This document shows positions 18,671 to 28,515 of a stretch of DNA of 64,000 bases, piece after piece (position 1 is the first letter of the stretch; each line of letters starts with the position of its first letter). The stretch is from Pallidibacillus pasinlerensis (GTDB lineage Bacteria > Bacillota > Bacilli > Bacillales > Caldibacillaceae), in contig NZ_JAACYS010000003.1 in the NCBI RefSeq assembly GCF_009996845.1, forward strand, positions 31,161 through 95,160. The letters are read 5' to 3'. Under the pieces are notes generated by a model. The model ran no database searches. It was not told the origin of the DNA and worked only from the letters and a program-made list of their open reading frames with translations. The position numbers and the translations under genes are program-made.

Positions 18671-21418
18671 TTGAATAAATTCGTAATTGTTGATATTGAG
18701 ACAACAGGTCACTCACCAAAAAAAGGCGATCGTATTATACAATTTGCTGGTGTTGTCATTGAAAATGAAAAAATTGTTGATATATATACTACATACATCA
18801 ATCCTGAGATTCCAATTTCTCCATTTATTACCGAATTAACTGGAATTGATAATGAACAAGTAGCAACAGCACCATTGTTTCATGAAGTGGCAGAAGATAT
18901 TATTCAATTATTAGATGGTGCTTGTTTTGTCGCTCATAATGTTCATTTTGATTACACATTTTTACAGGAACAATTAGAAATAAATAACTTTCCACTACTT
19001 AATTGTCCGCTTCTTGACACGGTTGAAATGACTAGGATTTTTATGCCAACAATCGAAAGTTTAAAGCTTAACGATATTGCTACTTTTGCCGGTTTCGACC
19101 ATGATAGGCCACATCAAGCGGATAGTGATGCATTTGTTACTGCAGAATGGTTTTTAACTTTACTACAAAAAATAAATACTTTTCCAAAAAGGACAATCAA
19201 TCAATTACGTAAATATTCGAAAGGTTTACGGACGAATCTTTATGAAATATTAGACGAAATTTACGAGAAGAAAACTGAAACAAAAGAGAAGTTTCCAGAA
19301 CACCTGGAAATTTATCGAGGAATCGTATATAAGAAGCAAAAATTAATTGATAATCAATCTGAACAAATTATCGATGGAAATCAAGAATATGATTTAGAAG
19401 ATTTTATTAATAAGGATAAACTACGGGCGGAACAATGGAATTTAGTTGAATACATATATAAATGTCTCAGTGATGGTGAGCTTTCTTTAGTTGAGGCAGA
19501 TTTGACACAAAAAAAAGAGTTATCATACTTATTAGCTGCTACCGCTCTATCGATAATAAAACAAGAACCGGTTGTAGTTTCTCTTGCGACAATCGGCAAT
19601 CAACAAATGGTAGTTGATGAAGTACTACCACAATTAAAGTCGATTTTAAAAGTTCCAATCCATGTTCAGTTGTTAAAAGGTAAACAACAATATTTAAACT
19701 TATGGAAGTTCGAAAGAGTATTAAAAGATGAAAATCAAAATTACGACGAAATAATAACGAAGATGCAAATGCTCGTTTGGCTAACGGAAACTGAAACTGG
19801 AGATGTTAGTGAAATTAATTTATCTAGTGCCGGCATACAATTTTTGAAAAAAATTTCTGATATAACTATTGCAGAGGCAGATCACAACAATCCGTGGAAA
19901 AACCGTGATTTTTATAAAAATGCTATAAACAATGCTCAACACGCCCAGGTTATACTAACTAATCATCACTTTTTAATGGCTAACCGGTCCAAAGTGTTGC
20001 CAAATGTTAATATGAATTACTGCATTATTGACGATGCTCACCTCTTTGAAAAAAATGCCGAAAAATATTTTGGCAAAAGATTAAGTTATTCATCATTAAA
20101 ATTTTATCTTAACCAACTTGGAAGTCCTGAACAGTTAAAACTAGTTGGTAAAATTGAAAAATTAATTAAAGATAAAAGTATTTACACAAAAGAATCGACA
20201 CTGATGATTCAGAACTATTTACAAGACTTTTCAGAAAAAGGCGAGGAATTCTTCCAATTATGTTATCATCTATTGAAAACTTCAAAAAAGGATTCGGAAC
20301 AGGGAAAAATTAGCCTTCAAATTGAAATTCATGAAAATGATAGTCTGTTATACTGCTGGGAACGGTTTTATGATGCATACTTAAATATACATCAAGCATT
20401 TTATCAACGATTATTGGCTTTGCTTGACAATTATCAAAATATGACAGATCAAGAAAAATTATTAGTTGAAGATTTTGCTTTTTTAATAAAACAATTAACA
20501 CAAATAAGTGACATGCAACAGGAATTTACTATGGAAGATGTAAAAAACATAATTTGGTTAGAGGCGGATTTAAAAAGCCCTCAATCAACAATTGTGTGGA
20601 AGAGTTTACCTGTTGATATTCACGAACAACTGGCTGATTTTTATTTATCGAAAAAAGCCGTTTTATTTATCTCACATTCATTAACGATAAAAAATTCATT
20701 TGCCTATACGAGTGAACAATTGGGACTCGATTCATTTCCATACGTTTCGAAACAATTTCAAACAAATATAAATAAAGAAGTAAGTGTGCATCTGTATGCG
20801 ATGAATGACATTCCCAATATTTTAGAAGTATCGGAGGAAGAATTTATTGAAATCATTAGCAATCATATTATAGCCATTGCACAAACTGTTCAAGGGAAAC
20901 TTTTCATAACTTTTAGCTCTTATGAAATGTTAAAAAAAGCTTATAATTTGATTAAGGACAGTGAATTATTAGATGAGTTTGTGCTTCTTGCACAAGGGGT
21001 TTCTGGTGGAAGTGTGCATCGATTAGCTAAACAATTTAATCGTTTTGAAAAAGCGTTGTTTTTCAGTACTACATCCCACATAGAAACCTTGCAGCTAGAA
21101 GGAAAAATAGATGCAATGATTGTCGTTCGGCTACCATTTGCATCACCTAATGAACCTGTTTTTGCTAATCGATTAAAAGTAATTAAGAGTAAAGGAAAAA
21201 GTCCGTTTTATGAATTGTCTTTACCAGATGCGATTTTACGTTTTAAACATAGTTATATAAAATATTTAAAATTAAATCATACAAAGGGATTTTTCATTGT
21301 CTTTGATAAAAGAATTTTTGACAGTAAATATGGTCCAGCTTTTATCGATTCACTTCCAACAGTTTCGATGAATATTGTAGATTTACCAGAACTTTGTCAA
21401 TGTTTAGAGGACGTATAA
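18671..21418 (+). CDS. dinG: DinG-family protein: exonuclease domain plus degenerate helicase
   Basis: A 915-residue protein at the dinG position. The N-terminal DEDDh exonuclease is complete: VDIETTG (Asp8, Glu10), HNVHFDYTFL, and HQADSDAF. The rest aligns in order with the DinG helicase but its motifs are eroded. The Walker A region expected as GTGTGKS reads EADLTQKKE (about residues 275-283). The DEAH box reads IIDDAHLF (about 453-460). The usual FWEGVDIPG reads TTSHIETLQLEG. The QxxGRLIR motif VI reads FKHSYIKYLKL. VVRLPFASPNEP and LPDAILRFKH remain. ATP-driven unwinding is therefore unlikely; exonuclease activity is possible. TTG 18671 lies 6 bases after GAGGTG. Confidence 0.88.
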   Translation: MNKFVIVDIETTGHSPKKGDRIIQFAGVVIENEKIVDIYTTYINPEIPISPFITELTGIDNEQVATAPLFHEVAEDIIQLLDGACFVAHNVHFDYTFLQEQLEINNFPLLNCPLLDTVEMTRIFMPTIESLKLNDIATFAGFDHDRPHQADSDAFVTAEWFLTLLQKINTFPKRTINQLRKYSKGLRTNLYEILDEIYEKKTETKEKFPEHLEIYRGIVYKKQKLIDNQSEQIIDGNQEYDLEDFINKDKLRAEQWNLVEYIYKCLSDGELSLVEADLTQKKELSYLLAATALSIIKQEPVVVSLATIGNQQMVVDEVLPQLKSILKVPIHVQLLKGKQQYLNLWKFERVLKDENQNYDEIITKMQMLVWLTETETGDVSEINLSSAGIQFLKKISDITIAEADHNNPWKNRDFYKNAINNAQHAQVILTNHHFLMANRSKVLPNVNMNYCIIDDAHLFEKNAEKYFGKRLSYSSLKFYLNQLGSPEQLKLVGKIEKLIKDKSIYTKESTLMIQNYLQDFSEKGEEFFQLCYHLLKTSKKDSEQGKISLQIEIHENDSLLYCWERFYDAYLNIHQAFYQRLLALLDNYQNMTDQEKLLVEDFAFLIKQLTQISDMQQEFTMEDVKNIIWLEADLKSPQSTIVWKSLPVDIHEQLADFYLSKKAVLFISHSLTIKNSFAYTSEQLGLDSFPYVSKQFQTNINKEVSVHLYAMNDIPNILEVSEEEFIEIISNHIIAIAQTVQGKLFITFSSYEMLKKAYNLIKDSELLDEFVLLAQGVSGGSVHRLAKQFNRFEKALFFSTTSHIETLQLEGKIDAMIVVRLPFASPNEPVFANRLKVIKSKGKSPFYELSLPDAILRFKHSYIKYLKLNHTKGFFIVFDKRIFDSKYGPAFIDSLPTVSMNIVDLPELCQCLEDV

Positions 21419-21566
21419 AACCTTACACAGGATTGTCATAAATATATCTTTTTTTATATTGAAATTTTTCCGATATTATTGTAAAAATGTATTATCTTTT
21501 ATCGGTTTTGTTGGTATAATGGAGAAAAAATTTTTTATATGATAGATGAAAGAAAAGGAGTGTAGT

Positions 21567-22064
21567 ATGAAAAAGGGGTTACTAATCAGTATATTTTCAC
21601 TATTAATTTTAATAATTATTGGTTCTGTAATTATATATTTTTCATCAACATCACCGATCAAGAGGGGAGAAGAGACTGCTGTTGAACGAGCAAAAGCAGA
21701 AACAGATTTAACAGAAGTAAATTCAATTGAGTGGTTTCATTATCTCGACAAGTATTATGTAATTACAGGAAAGAATGATAATGGTGAAAAAATTCATGTT
21801 TGGGTGCCTGAAGATGATAAAAAGGAAGTTTTAGTTAAAAATGCTAAAGAAGGATTATCAGAAGAAGAGGTCATTCACATAATTCAAAATGGATTAGATG
21901 ATTTTTCTTCAGAAAAACGTCCGAAAAAAATTATAAGTATTAAATTAGGTATGGTTGAAGATGCTCCAGCCTATGAAATCACATATAAAGACCGAAAAAA
22001 TCGTCATAGTATATTATATTTAGATTTTTACAATGGTGATTGGTATCGAGTATACAATTTATAG
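21567..22064 (+). CDS. ypmB: DUF5590 / PepSY-like protein YpmB
   Basis: A 165-residue protein with one N-terminal membrane anchor (LLISIFSLLILIIIGSVIIYF) and an extracytoplasmic domain made of two PepSY-like units, seen as AVERAKAETDLTEVNSIEWFHYLDKYYVITG and VIHIIQNGLDDFSSEKRP, ending with LYLDFYNGDWYRVY. The ATG at 21567 follows AAAGGAG. It is located between dinG and aspB as in B. subtilis. No enzymatic motif is visible and the function is unknown. Confidence 0.85.
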   Translation: MKKGLLISIFSLLILIIIGSVIIYFSSTSPIKRGEETAVERAKAETDLTEVNSIEWFHYLDKYYVITGKNDNGEKIHVWVPEDDKKEVLVKNAKEGLSEEEVIHIIQNGLDDFSSEKRPKKIISIKLGMVEDAPAYEITYKDRKNRHSILYLDFYNGDWYRVYNL

Positions 22065-22111
22065 ATAAAATTTGTCTAATTCGGTTAAATCCGACGAGGA
22101 GGATATAAAAA

Positions 22112-23299
22112 ATGGATTTAGCAAACAGAACAAAAACATTAACACCTTCAGCAACATTAGCAATTACAGCGATGGCAAAAGAATTGAAAGCAAGTGGAGT
22201 TGACGTCATTGGCTTAGGAGCTGGAGAACCTGACTTTAATACACCAGATCATATTATTGAGGCAGCTTATCAAGCGTTATTAAATGGTAAAACAAAATAT
22301 ACAGCTACAGGTGGAATAGAAGAATTAAAACGAGCTGTATGTGATAAATTGTTAAAAGATCAAGGATTGACATATGAAACTTCTGAAATCATTGTAACAA
22401 ATGGAGCAAAACATGCACTTTACACATTATTCCAAGCTTTGTTAAATGAAGGCGATGAAGTGATTGTTATTGCGCCTTATTGGGTAAGTTACACGGAACA
22501 AATTAAATTAGCTGGTGGAGTTCCTGTTATTATTGAAACAACTGAGGAAAATGAATTTAAACTCACGGCAAGTCAATTGGAAGGGGCTGTGACAAGTAAA
22601 ACAAAAGCAATTATTATCAATTCACCATCAAATCCAACGGGAATGTGTTATTCTGAAAGGGAACTACTTGAAATTGGAAGTATTTGTTTGAAACATAACA
22701 TTACAATTGTTTCCGATGAAATTTATGAAAAATTAGTTTATGATGGTCAAAAACATGTTTCTATCGCCCAGCTTTCAGAGGAGTTAAAACAAATTACGGT
22801 AATCATAAATGGTTTATCAAAAGCATATTCAATGACTGGATGGAGAATTGGTTATGCGGCAGGTAATAAAGAATTAATTAAACAGATGACCTCGATTGCT
22901 AGTCATAGCACATCTAACCCTACTACGCCAAGCCAATATGGAGCCCTTGCAGCATTCAATGGTCCACAAGATGTTGTTGAGGAAATGCGTATTCAATTTG
23001 AAAAACGATTAAATATGTTTCACGAAGCCCTTGTCAATATACCAGGTTTCACTTGCTTGAAACCAAAAGGAGCATTCTACCTATTTCCAAATGTAAAAGA
23101 AGCAGCAAAATTATGCGGATACAGTACTGTAGATGAATTTGCTAAAGCTCTTTTATCAGAGGCTCATGTTGCTGTCGTACCTGGTGCAGGATTCGGAGCA
23201 CCTGATTACATTCGTGTATCATATGCTACAAGTGAGGCGGATTTAATAGAAGCAGCAAAACGGATTAAAAATTTTGTTGAAGAAAAAATGGCACAATAA
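22112..23299 (+). CDS. aspB: Aspartate aminotransferase (class I, PLP-dependent)
   Basis: A 395-residue fold-type I aminotransferase interconverting aspartate and oxaloacetate. Visible features are the N-terminal GLGAGEPDFNTP, YTATGGIEELK, APYWVSYTEQI, the SPSNPTG motif, SDEIYEKLVYDG, the PLP lysine in GLSKAYSMTGWRIGY (around residue 237), and the substrate-carboxylate arginine in YIRVSYATSE. The ATG follows GAGGAGG. It is probably cotranscribed with ypmB. Confidence 0.94.
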   Translation: MDLANRTKTLTPSATLAITAMAKELKASGVDVIGLGAGEPDFNTPDHIIEAAYQALLNGKTKYTATGGIEELKRAVCDKLLKDQGLTYETSEIIVTNGAKHALYTLFQALLNEGDEVIVIAPYWVSYTEQIKLAGGVPVIIETTEENEFKLTASQLEGAVTSKTKAIIINSPSNPTGMCYSERELLEIGSICLKHNITIVSDEIYEKLVYDGQKHVSIAQLSEELKQITVIINGLSKAYSMTGWRIGYAAGNKELIKQMTSIASHSTSNPTTPSQYGALAAFNGPQDVVEEMRIQFEKRLNMFHEALVNIPGFTCLKPKGAFYLFPNVKEAAKLCGYSTVDEFAKALLSEAHVAVVPGAGFGAPDYIRVSYATSEADLIEAAKRIKNFVEEKMAQ

Positions 23300-23306
23300 T
23301 ATTTTT

Positions 23307-23382
23307 GGTCTATCCTCTTAAACACTAGTTAGATTTAAAATTTACAATCTAATGAAAGTGTTTATGAAGGGTAGACCTTTTT
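23307..23382 (+). terminator. Long imperfect terminator after aspB
   Basis: GGTCTATCC (23307-23315) pairs with GGGTAGACC (23369-23377) with one G-U, and inner segments AAACACT and GTTAGATT pair with AATCTAAT and AGTGTTT. A TTTTTC tract follows. Confidence 0.8.
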
Positions 23383-23421
23383 CTATTTTATAAAATTATG
23401 GGGAATAACTGTTAGTAAACA

Positions 23422-23450
23422 TTGCTTGACTGAAAATTGAGCGTTATAAT
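23422..23450 (+). promoter_or_regulatory. SigA-type promoter of asnS
   Basis: TTGCTT (23422-23427) and TATAAT (23445-23450) are separated by 17 bases, about 45 bases before the asnS start. There is no T-box-like structure in the short leader. Confidence 0.7.
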
Positions 23451-23494
23451 GTATAAGGACTATTTACGAGTAAATCGTTTTTGGAGGGAATTTT

Positions 23495-24787
23495 GTGAAA
23501 ACAAGAATTGCTGAAGTTAAAAATTACGTAGGACAAGAAGTAACCATCGGTGCATGGTTAGCTAATAAGCGTTCTAGCGGTAAAATTGCCTTTTTACAAC
23601 TTCGAGATGGTTCTGGCTTTATCCAAGGTGTTGTTGTTAAAGCAGAAGTTTCAGAGGAAGTTTTTAAATTAGCAAAATCAATTACACAAGAATCTTCACT
23701 TTATGTAACTGGTATTGTCCGTGAAGATTCCCGTTCACCATTTGGATATGAATTAGGAGTTACTAATATTGAGTTAATCCATGAAGCTCACGATTATCCT
23801 ATTACACCAAAAGAACATGGTACAGAATTTCTAATGGATCATCGTCATCTATGGTTACGTTCGAAAAAACAACATGCCAATATGATTATCCGTAATGAGA
23901 TTATCCGTGCTACATATGAATTTTTCAATAAAGAGGGCTTTATTAAAATTGACCCGCCAATTTTAACAAGTAGTGCTCCTGAAGGTACTACAGAACTTTT
24001 CCATACTAAATATTTTGATGAAGATGCGTTTCTTTCTCAAAGTGGACAATTGTATATGGAAGCGGCGGCTATGGCCTTTGGAAAAGTGTTCTCCTTCGGA
24101 CCAACTTTCCGTGCTGAAAAATCAAAAACTCGTCGTCATTTAATTGAGTTTTGGATGATTGAACCAGAAATGGCATTTACAACACATGAAGAAAGTTTAG
24201 AAGTACAAGAACAATATGTATCTTACATTGTTCAATCAGTCTTGAAAAATTGTGCATTAGAATTACAAACATTAGGCCGTGATACTTCAAAATTAGAAAA
24301 TGTAAAAGCTCCATTTCCTAGAATTACATATGATGATGCCATTAAGTTTTTACATGAACAAGGTTTTGATGATATTGAGTGGGGCGATGATTTCGGGGCT
24401 CCACATGAAACTGCAATTGCAAATGCCTATGATAAACCAGTATTTATCGTTAACTTTCCTAAGGATATTAAACCGTTCTATATGCAGCCACACCCAGACC
24501 GAGATGATGTAGTACTATGTGCGGACTTAATTGCTCCAGAAGGATATGGGGAGATTATCGGTGGTTCAGAACGTATTTATGATTATGAGTTAATGAAAGC
24601 TGCCCTTGAAAAGCATAATCTACCATTAGATGCTTATGGTTGGTATTTAGATTTATGTAAATATGGTGCCGTACCACATTCCGGTTTCGGATTAGGTTTA
24701 GAACGTACAGTTGCGTGGATTACTGGTGCAGAACACGTACGGGAAACAATCCCATTCCCACGTCTACTAAATCGTCTATTCCCATAA
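23495..24787 (+). CDS. asnS: Asparaginyl-tRNA synthetase
   Basis: A class IIb synthetase of 430 residues that charges tRNA-Asn. The N-terminal OB fold carries [24 protein letters not shown]. The catalytic core shows class II motif 2 in [26 protein letters not shown] and motif 3 in [15 protein letters not shown]. Length and order match Bacillus AsnS. It starts at GTG 23495 after GGAGGG. In B. subtilis dnaD follows directly; here a 4.8-kb accessory block separates them. Confidence 0.96.
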   Translation: MKTRIAEVKNYVGQEVTIGAWLANKRSSGKIAFLQLRDGSGFIQGVVVKAEVSEEVFKLAKSITQESSLYVTGIVREDSRSPFGYELGVTNIELIHEAHDYPITPKEHGTEFLMDHRHLWLRSKKQHANMIIRNEIIRATYEFFNKEGFIKIDPPILTSSAPEGTTELFHTKYFDEDAFLSQSGQLYMEAAAMAFGKVFSFGPTFRAEKSKTRRHLIEFWMIEPEMAFTTHEESLEVQEQYVSYIVQSVLKNCALELQTLGRDTSKLENVKAPFPRITYDDAIKFLHEQGFDDIEWGDDFGAPHETAIANAYDKPVFIVNFPKDIKPFYMQPHPDRDDVVLCADLIAPEGYGEIIGGSERIYDYELMKAALEKHNLPLDAYGWYLDLCKYGAVPHSGFGLGLERTVAWITGAEHVRETIPFPRLLNRLFP

Positions 24788-24828
24788 TGCTGTAGATAAT
24801 AAAAAATGAGCTGAATAAGCAAAAAATA

Positions 24829-24866
24829 AAGGTGACGGCGGAAAGCGTCCGTCACCTTATTTTTTT
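24829..24866 (+). terminator. asnS terminator
   Basis: AAGGTGACGG (24829-24838) pairs with CCGTCACCTT (24849-24858), followed by ATTTTTTT. Confidence 0.9.
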
Positions 24867-24895
24867 ATGTTGACTAGAGTTTTGTTTTCAATAAC

Positions 24896-25633
24896 TCATT
24901 TTTTGAAATCCACAAAAAATATTTCTCGTCCAGTTTGATTTCTGCTTCCTCCTTTTGGTTCAATACTTGCTTTTAAGAGTTTAAATTCCTCAACATTAAT
25001 ATCTTCTATAAAAATCTTCGTTTCTCCATTAACAATCGGTAGAATTTCATAATCAAAAGTATCGTCCTTATATATAATCCATAGTTGATGATCTTGATTG
25101 GTTACTTGTTCTAACCCTTTTACTTGTAAAAGCATCTCTTTCGTTACAACATTCACCCAAACATTACCGTTAAGATCGTTTTGATTATTTACTGGGATGA
25201 TTGGTAATTGTTGAGTATGTTGATTTTCCTGAAAATTTTTTTCCACAAAATCGGCATTTTGCTGTTCTGTCGCAAAGTATTTCTCATTTGTTTTTTCGCT
25301 AAACAAATTTGTTGTTGTAAAAAAGATAATTATTATTAAAGCAATACTCGTAAATAAAATTGAAGGCTTTAATCTATTTATTTGTTTAGATCGATTTTGT
25401 AGGTTTTCAATACTATTCCACACTCGCAATTTTAATAACTTAGAAGGATTTCTCACTTCATTCGGTCTTTTATGTAAAACAAATTTCCAATTATTTAGTA
25501 TCCTTTGACAATGCGCGCATTGATTAATATGTATGCTTATTTTTTTAACTTCTTTTTCATCGATATTACCTAATATATAGTCAATTATCTTTTCTTCATA
25601 CAAATGTTGCTTATGCTCCACTTTTCTTTTCAC
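24896..25633 (-). CDS. Zinc-finger anti-sigma factor with RskA-like outer domain
   Basis: A 245-residue membrane protein. The N-terminal cytoplasmic part has the HxxxCxxC zinc-binding anti-sigma motif (HINQCAHCQ, about residues 32-40). One transmembrane helix (ILFTSIALIIIIFFTTTNLF, about 90-109) follows. The outer C-terminal part resembles the anti-sigma-K factor RskA domain, with WVNVVTKEMLLQVKGL, HQLWIIY and FKLLKASIEPKGGS. It should hold the adjacent ECF sigma factor inactive at the membrane. It overlaps the sigma gene by 23 bases, which implies coupled translation. Confidence 0.88.
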   Translation of the reverse strand: MKRKVEHKQHLYEEKIIDYILGNIDEKEVKKISIHINQCAHCQRILNNWKFVLHKRPNEVRNPSKLLKLRVWNSIENLQNRSKQINRLKPSILFTSIALIIIIFFTTTNLFSEKTNEKYFATEQQNADFVEKNFQENQHTQQLPIIPVNNQNDLNGNVWVNVVTKEMLLQVKGLEQVTNQDHQLWIIYKDDTFDYEILPIVNGETKIFIEDINVEEFKLLKASIEPKGGSRNQTGREIFFVDFKK

Positions 25634-26198
25634 CTCGACTAGTATCGATCCAATTAATCAAATCCTTCTGTTTTCGTAAATTATTTATACCGTAACGAAT
25701 GAGAGATTTTACTGAGCCTAGAGGCTTTTTCATTGTTGAAGCAATTTCTTTATGTGTTTCTCCGCGATAGTAAGCGCGAATTATTGCTTCCCGTTGCTCT
25801 TTAGGCAAACAATTTAAAGCATCGAAAACTAAATTTTGCTCGAACATTTGGAGAAACTGTAAGTCTGCTCCGTTAACTTTTCCATTCATTTCAATTAATT
25901 GTTCTAGTCGTTTTACGAGTAAATATTTATTTTTTCGTATACGATCTATTGCTCTACTTTTTGTTTTAACAGCAAGCCAGGTTTTGACACTACCTTTTGT
26001 TTTACTATATTGCTCTGCTTTTTGGAACACTTCTAAAAACACATCGTGACAAACATCTTCTGCTTCTGATTGATCTTGGATGATCGATAATGCAATTTGA
26101 TAAACAAAGGAAATATATTTTTCGTAGAAAATATTAAAAGCAACACGAGAACCAGAAGCAATATTTTCCAATAATTGAATACTTTCTTGATTGTCCAT
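25611..26198 (-). CDS. ECF RNA polymerase sigma factor
   Basis: A 195-residue ECF sigma factor. Region 2 is seen as NIFYEKYISFVYQIALSII and DQSEAEDVCHDVFLEVFQ, with the region 2.4 helix KTWLAVKTKSRAIDRIRKNK. Region 4 is LPKEQREAIIRAYYRGETHKEIA followed by PLGSVKSLIRYGINNLRK, the DNA-binding helix for the -35 element. ATG 26198 has CAAGGAGG upstream. The upstream in-frame ATG at 26252 would add 18 unlike residues. It is divergent from the NEW3/ABC genes, which are likely targets; this is inference from location. Confidence 0.92.
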   Translation of the reverse strand: MDNQESIQLLENIASGSRVAFNIFYEKYISFVYQIALSIIQDQSEAEDVCHDVFLEVFQKAEQYSKTKGSVKTWLAVKTKSRAIDRIRKNKYLLVKRLEQLIEMNGKVNGADLQFLQMFEQNLVFDALNCLPKEQREAIIRAYYRGETHKEIASTMKKPLGSVKSLIRYGINNLRKQKDLINWIDTSRGEKKSGA

Positions 26199-26239
26199 TT
26201 TATTGCCTCCTTGTTTTCGTAATTTTCTCCATAAATTAT

Positions 26240-26265
26240 GACGGAAGTACAATTGATTTTGTTAC
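26240..26265 (-). promoter_or_regulatory. Candidate autoregulated ECF promoter of the sigma operon
   Basis: On the reverse strand GTAACA (26260-26265) and CGTC (26240-26243) are separated by exactly 16 bases. The AAC-containing -35 and CGTC -10 at this spacing are the hallmark of ECF sigma promoters in Bacillus. The site lies about 40 bases upstream of the sigma start. GTAAC also occurs twice (26347-26351 and 26352-26356) on the other strand upstream of the divergent gene, but no CGTC follows there. Confidence 0.5.
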
Positions 26266-26389
26266 TGTAAAATTTAAAAATCATCCCAAGATAAAATTCA
26301 TATTCTCTTAAAATTTTTCATAAAAAACAAATCCAAATTTAAAGTTGTAACGTAACAATAGTGGAAATGCAATTAAAGGAGGAATAAAC

Positions 26390-27553
26390 ATGGATAAGAG
26401 AATTAAGAACATCATAGCTTTTTTAATTTGCAGTGTCTTAATGATGACACTAATCAAACCACAAGGAACTTTAGCTGTCGAAAATGTATCTTTATTCACT
26501 CCTTATACTGGTGTATCTGCTTCACCAGGAGATACAATTGAATATACAGTCGGTGTTATTAATAATGGATCTAGTATAAAAAACATGTCTTTTTCACTTG
26601 AAGATTTACCAGAAGGATGGACTTATCAATTATCTGCAGATGGTCGAGAAATACAAGAATTATCAGTGCGTGGAGTTAGTGAGGAAACTATAAATCTAGT
26701 GATTACTGTACCTGGTGATGTAGAACAAGAAGATTATCGTTTTAATTTAGTTGCTACTGATGAGAGTGGAAAGTCTTCACTACAATTTTTAGTACGTATA
26801 ACAGAATCTGGCGCTTCAGTGTCAGACTTTACAACTGAACAAGCTAATTTACAAGGCCATGCAGATTCACAATTTACATATACGGCAACATTACGTAACC
26901 GGACTGCAAGTCAAAAAAATTATGCATTAAGTTCAAAGGCAGGAGCAGGTTGGGGAGTAGTATTTAAATCTGGCGGCGACTCAGTTTCGTCAATTGCTTT
27001 AGAGCCAAATGAATCAAAGGATATTACTATTGAAGTTACGCCACCTGAAAATGTAGAAGAAGGAACCTTTGAAATTCCTATCCAAGCACAAGCAGGGGAT
27101 GTAACAGCAGAATTAACATTAGAAGCTGTTATTACAGGTAGTTATGGTATGGAACTAACAACTCCAAATGGAAACTTAAGTACAGATATTACCGCTGGCG
27201 ATGATAAGGTTATAGATTTAGTAGTAAAAAATACTGGAACAGCACCATTAGTTGATATTAATTTATCAGCTCAAACCCCTCCGAATTGGGAAACGGAATT
27301 TGATAAGAGTACGATTGCACAGTTAGAGCCTGGTCAATCTGAAACAGTAAAGGTGAAAGTAACTGCTTCTGATGAAGCGATTGCTGGTGATTATGTAGCC
27401 ACTTTTTCAGCAACTTCCGCCGAAACATCTGCAAATGCAACGTTTAGAATATCGGTTGAAACGTCAACGCTATGGGGAATTGTTGCAGTATTAATTATTC
27501 TTATTGTAATCGCTGGTTTATATTACATTGTTAAAAAATATGGGAGGAGATAA
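26390..27553 (+). CDS. Secreted, membrane-anchored NEW3-domain protein
   Basis: A 387-residue surface protein: signal peptide (FLICSVLMMTLIKPQGTLA), three tandem beta-sandwich domains of the NEW3/COG1470 type, and a C-terminal transmembrane helix (WGIVAVLIILIVIAGLYYIV) with a KKYGRR tail inside. Repeated domain signatures are YTVGVINNGS, YTATLRNRTAS and LVVKNTGTAPL, each followed by W (GWTYQL, GWGVVF, NWETEF). It is 2 bases from the ABC ATPase gene, so it is likely a partner of that exporter. The sigma/anti-sigma pair lies divergently. Function is unknown. Confidence 0.82.
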   Translation: MDKRIKNIIAFLICSVLMMTLIKPQGTLAVENVSLFTPYTGVSASPGDTIEYTVGVINNGSSIKNMSFSLEDLPEGWTYQLSADGREIQELSVRGVSEETINLVITVPGDVEQEDYRFNLVATDESGKSSLQFLVRITESGASVSDFTTEQANLQGHADSQFTYTATLRNRTASQKNYALSSKAGAGWGVVFKSGGDSVSSIALEPNESKDITIEVTPPENVEEGTFEIPIQAQAGDVTAELTLEAVITGSYGMELTTPNGNLSTDITAGDDKVIDLVVKNTGTAPLVDINLSAQTPPNWETEFDKSTIAQLEPGQSETVKVKVTASDEAIAGDYVATFSATSAETSANATFRISVETSTLWGIVAVLIILIVIAGLYYIVKKYGRR

Positions 27554-27555
27554 GA

Positions 27556-28515
27556 TTGACAGAACCAATTATTAAGATAGACAACTTAACAAAGCAGTAC
27601 GAAGATCAAGTAGCTGTTAATCAACTATCTCTTTCCATTAAAAAAGGCGAGATATTCGGTCTGCTTGGACCGAATGGGGCAGGAAAAACGACTACCATTT
27701 TAATGTTATTAGGTCTAAGTGAACCAACGGCAGGAACAGTTAGAGTTTGTGGTATTGACTCAACAAGAAATCCTATCGAAGTTAAACGGAAGGTAGGTTA
27801 TTTGCCAGATGATGTCGGTTTTTACCAAAATATGACAGGGTTGGAAAATTTAATATATACAGCACGTCTAAATGGTCTAGACTCAAAAGAAGCAGAAAAA
27901 AGAGCACTCTATTTGTTAGACAAAGTAAAATTAATTGATGCAGCCCATAAAAAAGCAGGTAAATATTCACGAGGAATGAGACAAAGATTAGGTTTAGCTG
28001 ATGTGCTGATTAAAAATCCGGAGGTAATAATTTTAGATGAACCGACATTAGGAATCGATCCTGAAGGTGTTCGTGACTTTTTACAATTAATAAAACAACT
28101 AAATGTTGAGGAAAAAATTACTGTATTATTATCTTCACATCATTTACACCAAGTGCAACAAATTTGTGATCGTGTCGGTATATTTGTTAAAGGAAAATTA
28201 ATTGCTGAAGGGAATATGGAGACGTTAGCACAAAAATTATTTTTGGAAGATACGTTCACGATTTATGTGCAATGTAATCCCATCTCAGAAGAGTTGAAAG
28301 ATGCTATTAAGGGGTTACCTAATGTAAATAAAGTAGAGATAAACGATGATTATATGATTATATATTGCAAAGAAGATGTTTCGCCTATTATAAGTAAGAC
28401 GGTTATAGAAAAAGGAGCTTCTTTATACAACATTCAGAGGAAAAATTTTGGTTTAGATGAAATTTATCATCGTTATTTTGAAGGACGTGAAAATGATGAA
28501 TTACAACATCATTAA
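27556..28515 (+). CDS. ABC transporter ATP-binding protein (ABC-2 exporter)
   Basis: A 319-residue ATPase with Walker A GPNGAGKTTT (about residues 37-46), Q-loop VGYLPDD, signature YSRGMRQRLGLAD, Walker B VIILDEPTLGID and the H-loop SSHH. The C-terminal 80 residues form the extra domain typical of CcmA/NosF-type exporters. The start is TTG 27556 with GGGAGGAG upstream. It forms one operon with the NEW3 protein and the permease, whose start overlaps by 23 bases. The substrate is unknown. Confidence 0.92.
   Translation: MTEPIIKIDNLTKQYEDQVAVNQLSLSIKKGEIFGLLGPNGAGKTTTILMLLGLSEPTAGTVRVCGIDSTRNPIEVKRKVGYLPDDVGFYQNMTGLENLIYTARLNGLDSKEAEKRALYLLDKVKLIDAAHKKAGKYSRGMRQRLGLADVLIKNPEVIILDEPTLGIDPEGVRDFLQLIKQLNVEEKITVLLSSHHLHQVQQICDRVGIFVKGKLIAEGNMETLAQKLFLEDTFTIYVQCNPISEELKDAIKGLPNVNKVEINDDYMIIYCKEDVSPIISKTVIEKGASLYNIQRKNFGLDEIYHRYFEGRENDELQHH

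Noticed and set aside
23307..23382. T-box or leader of asnS
   Set aside because: The hairpin ends before the asnS promoter (TTGCTT/TATAAT), so it belongs to the aspB transcript as a terminator.
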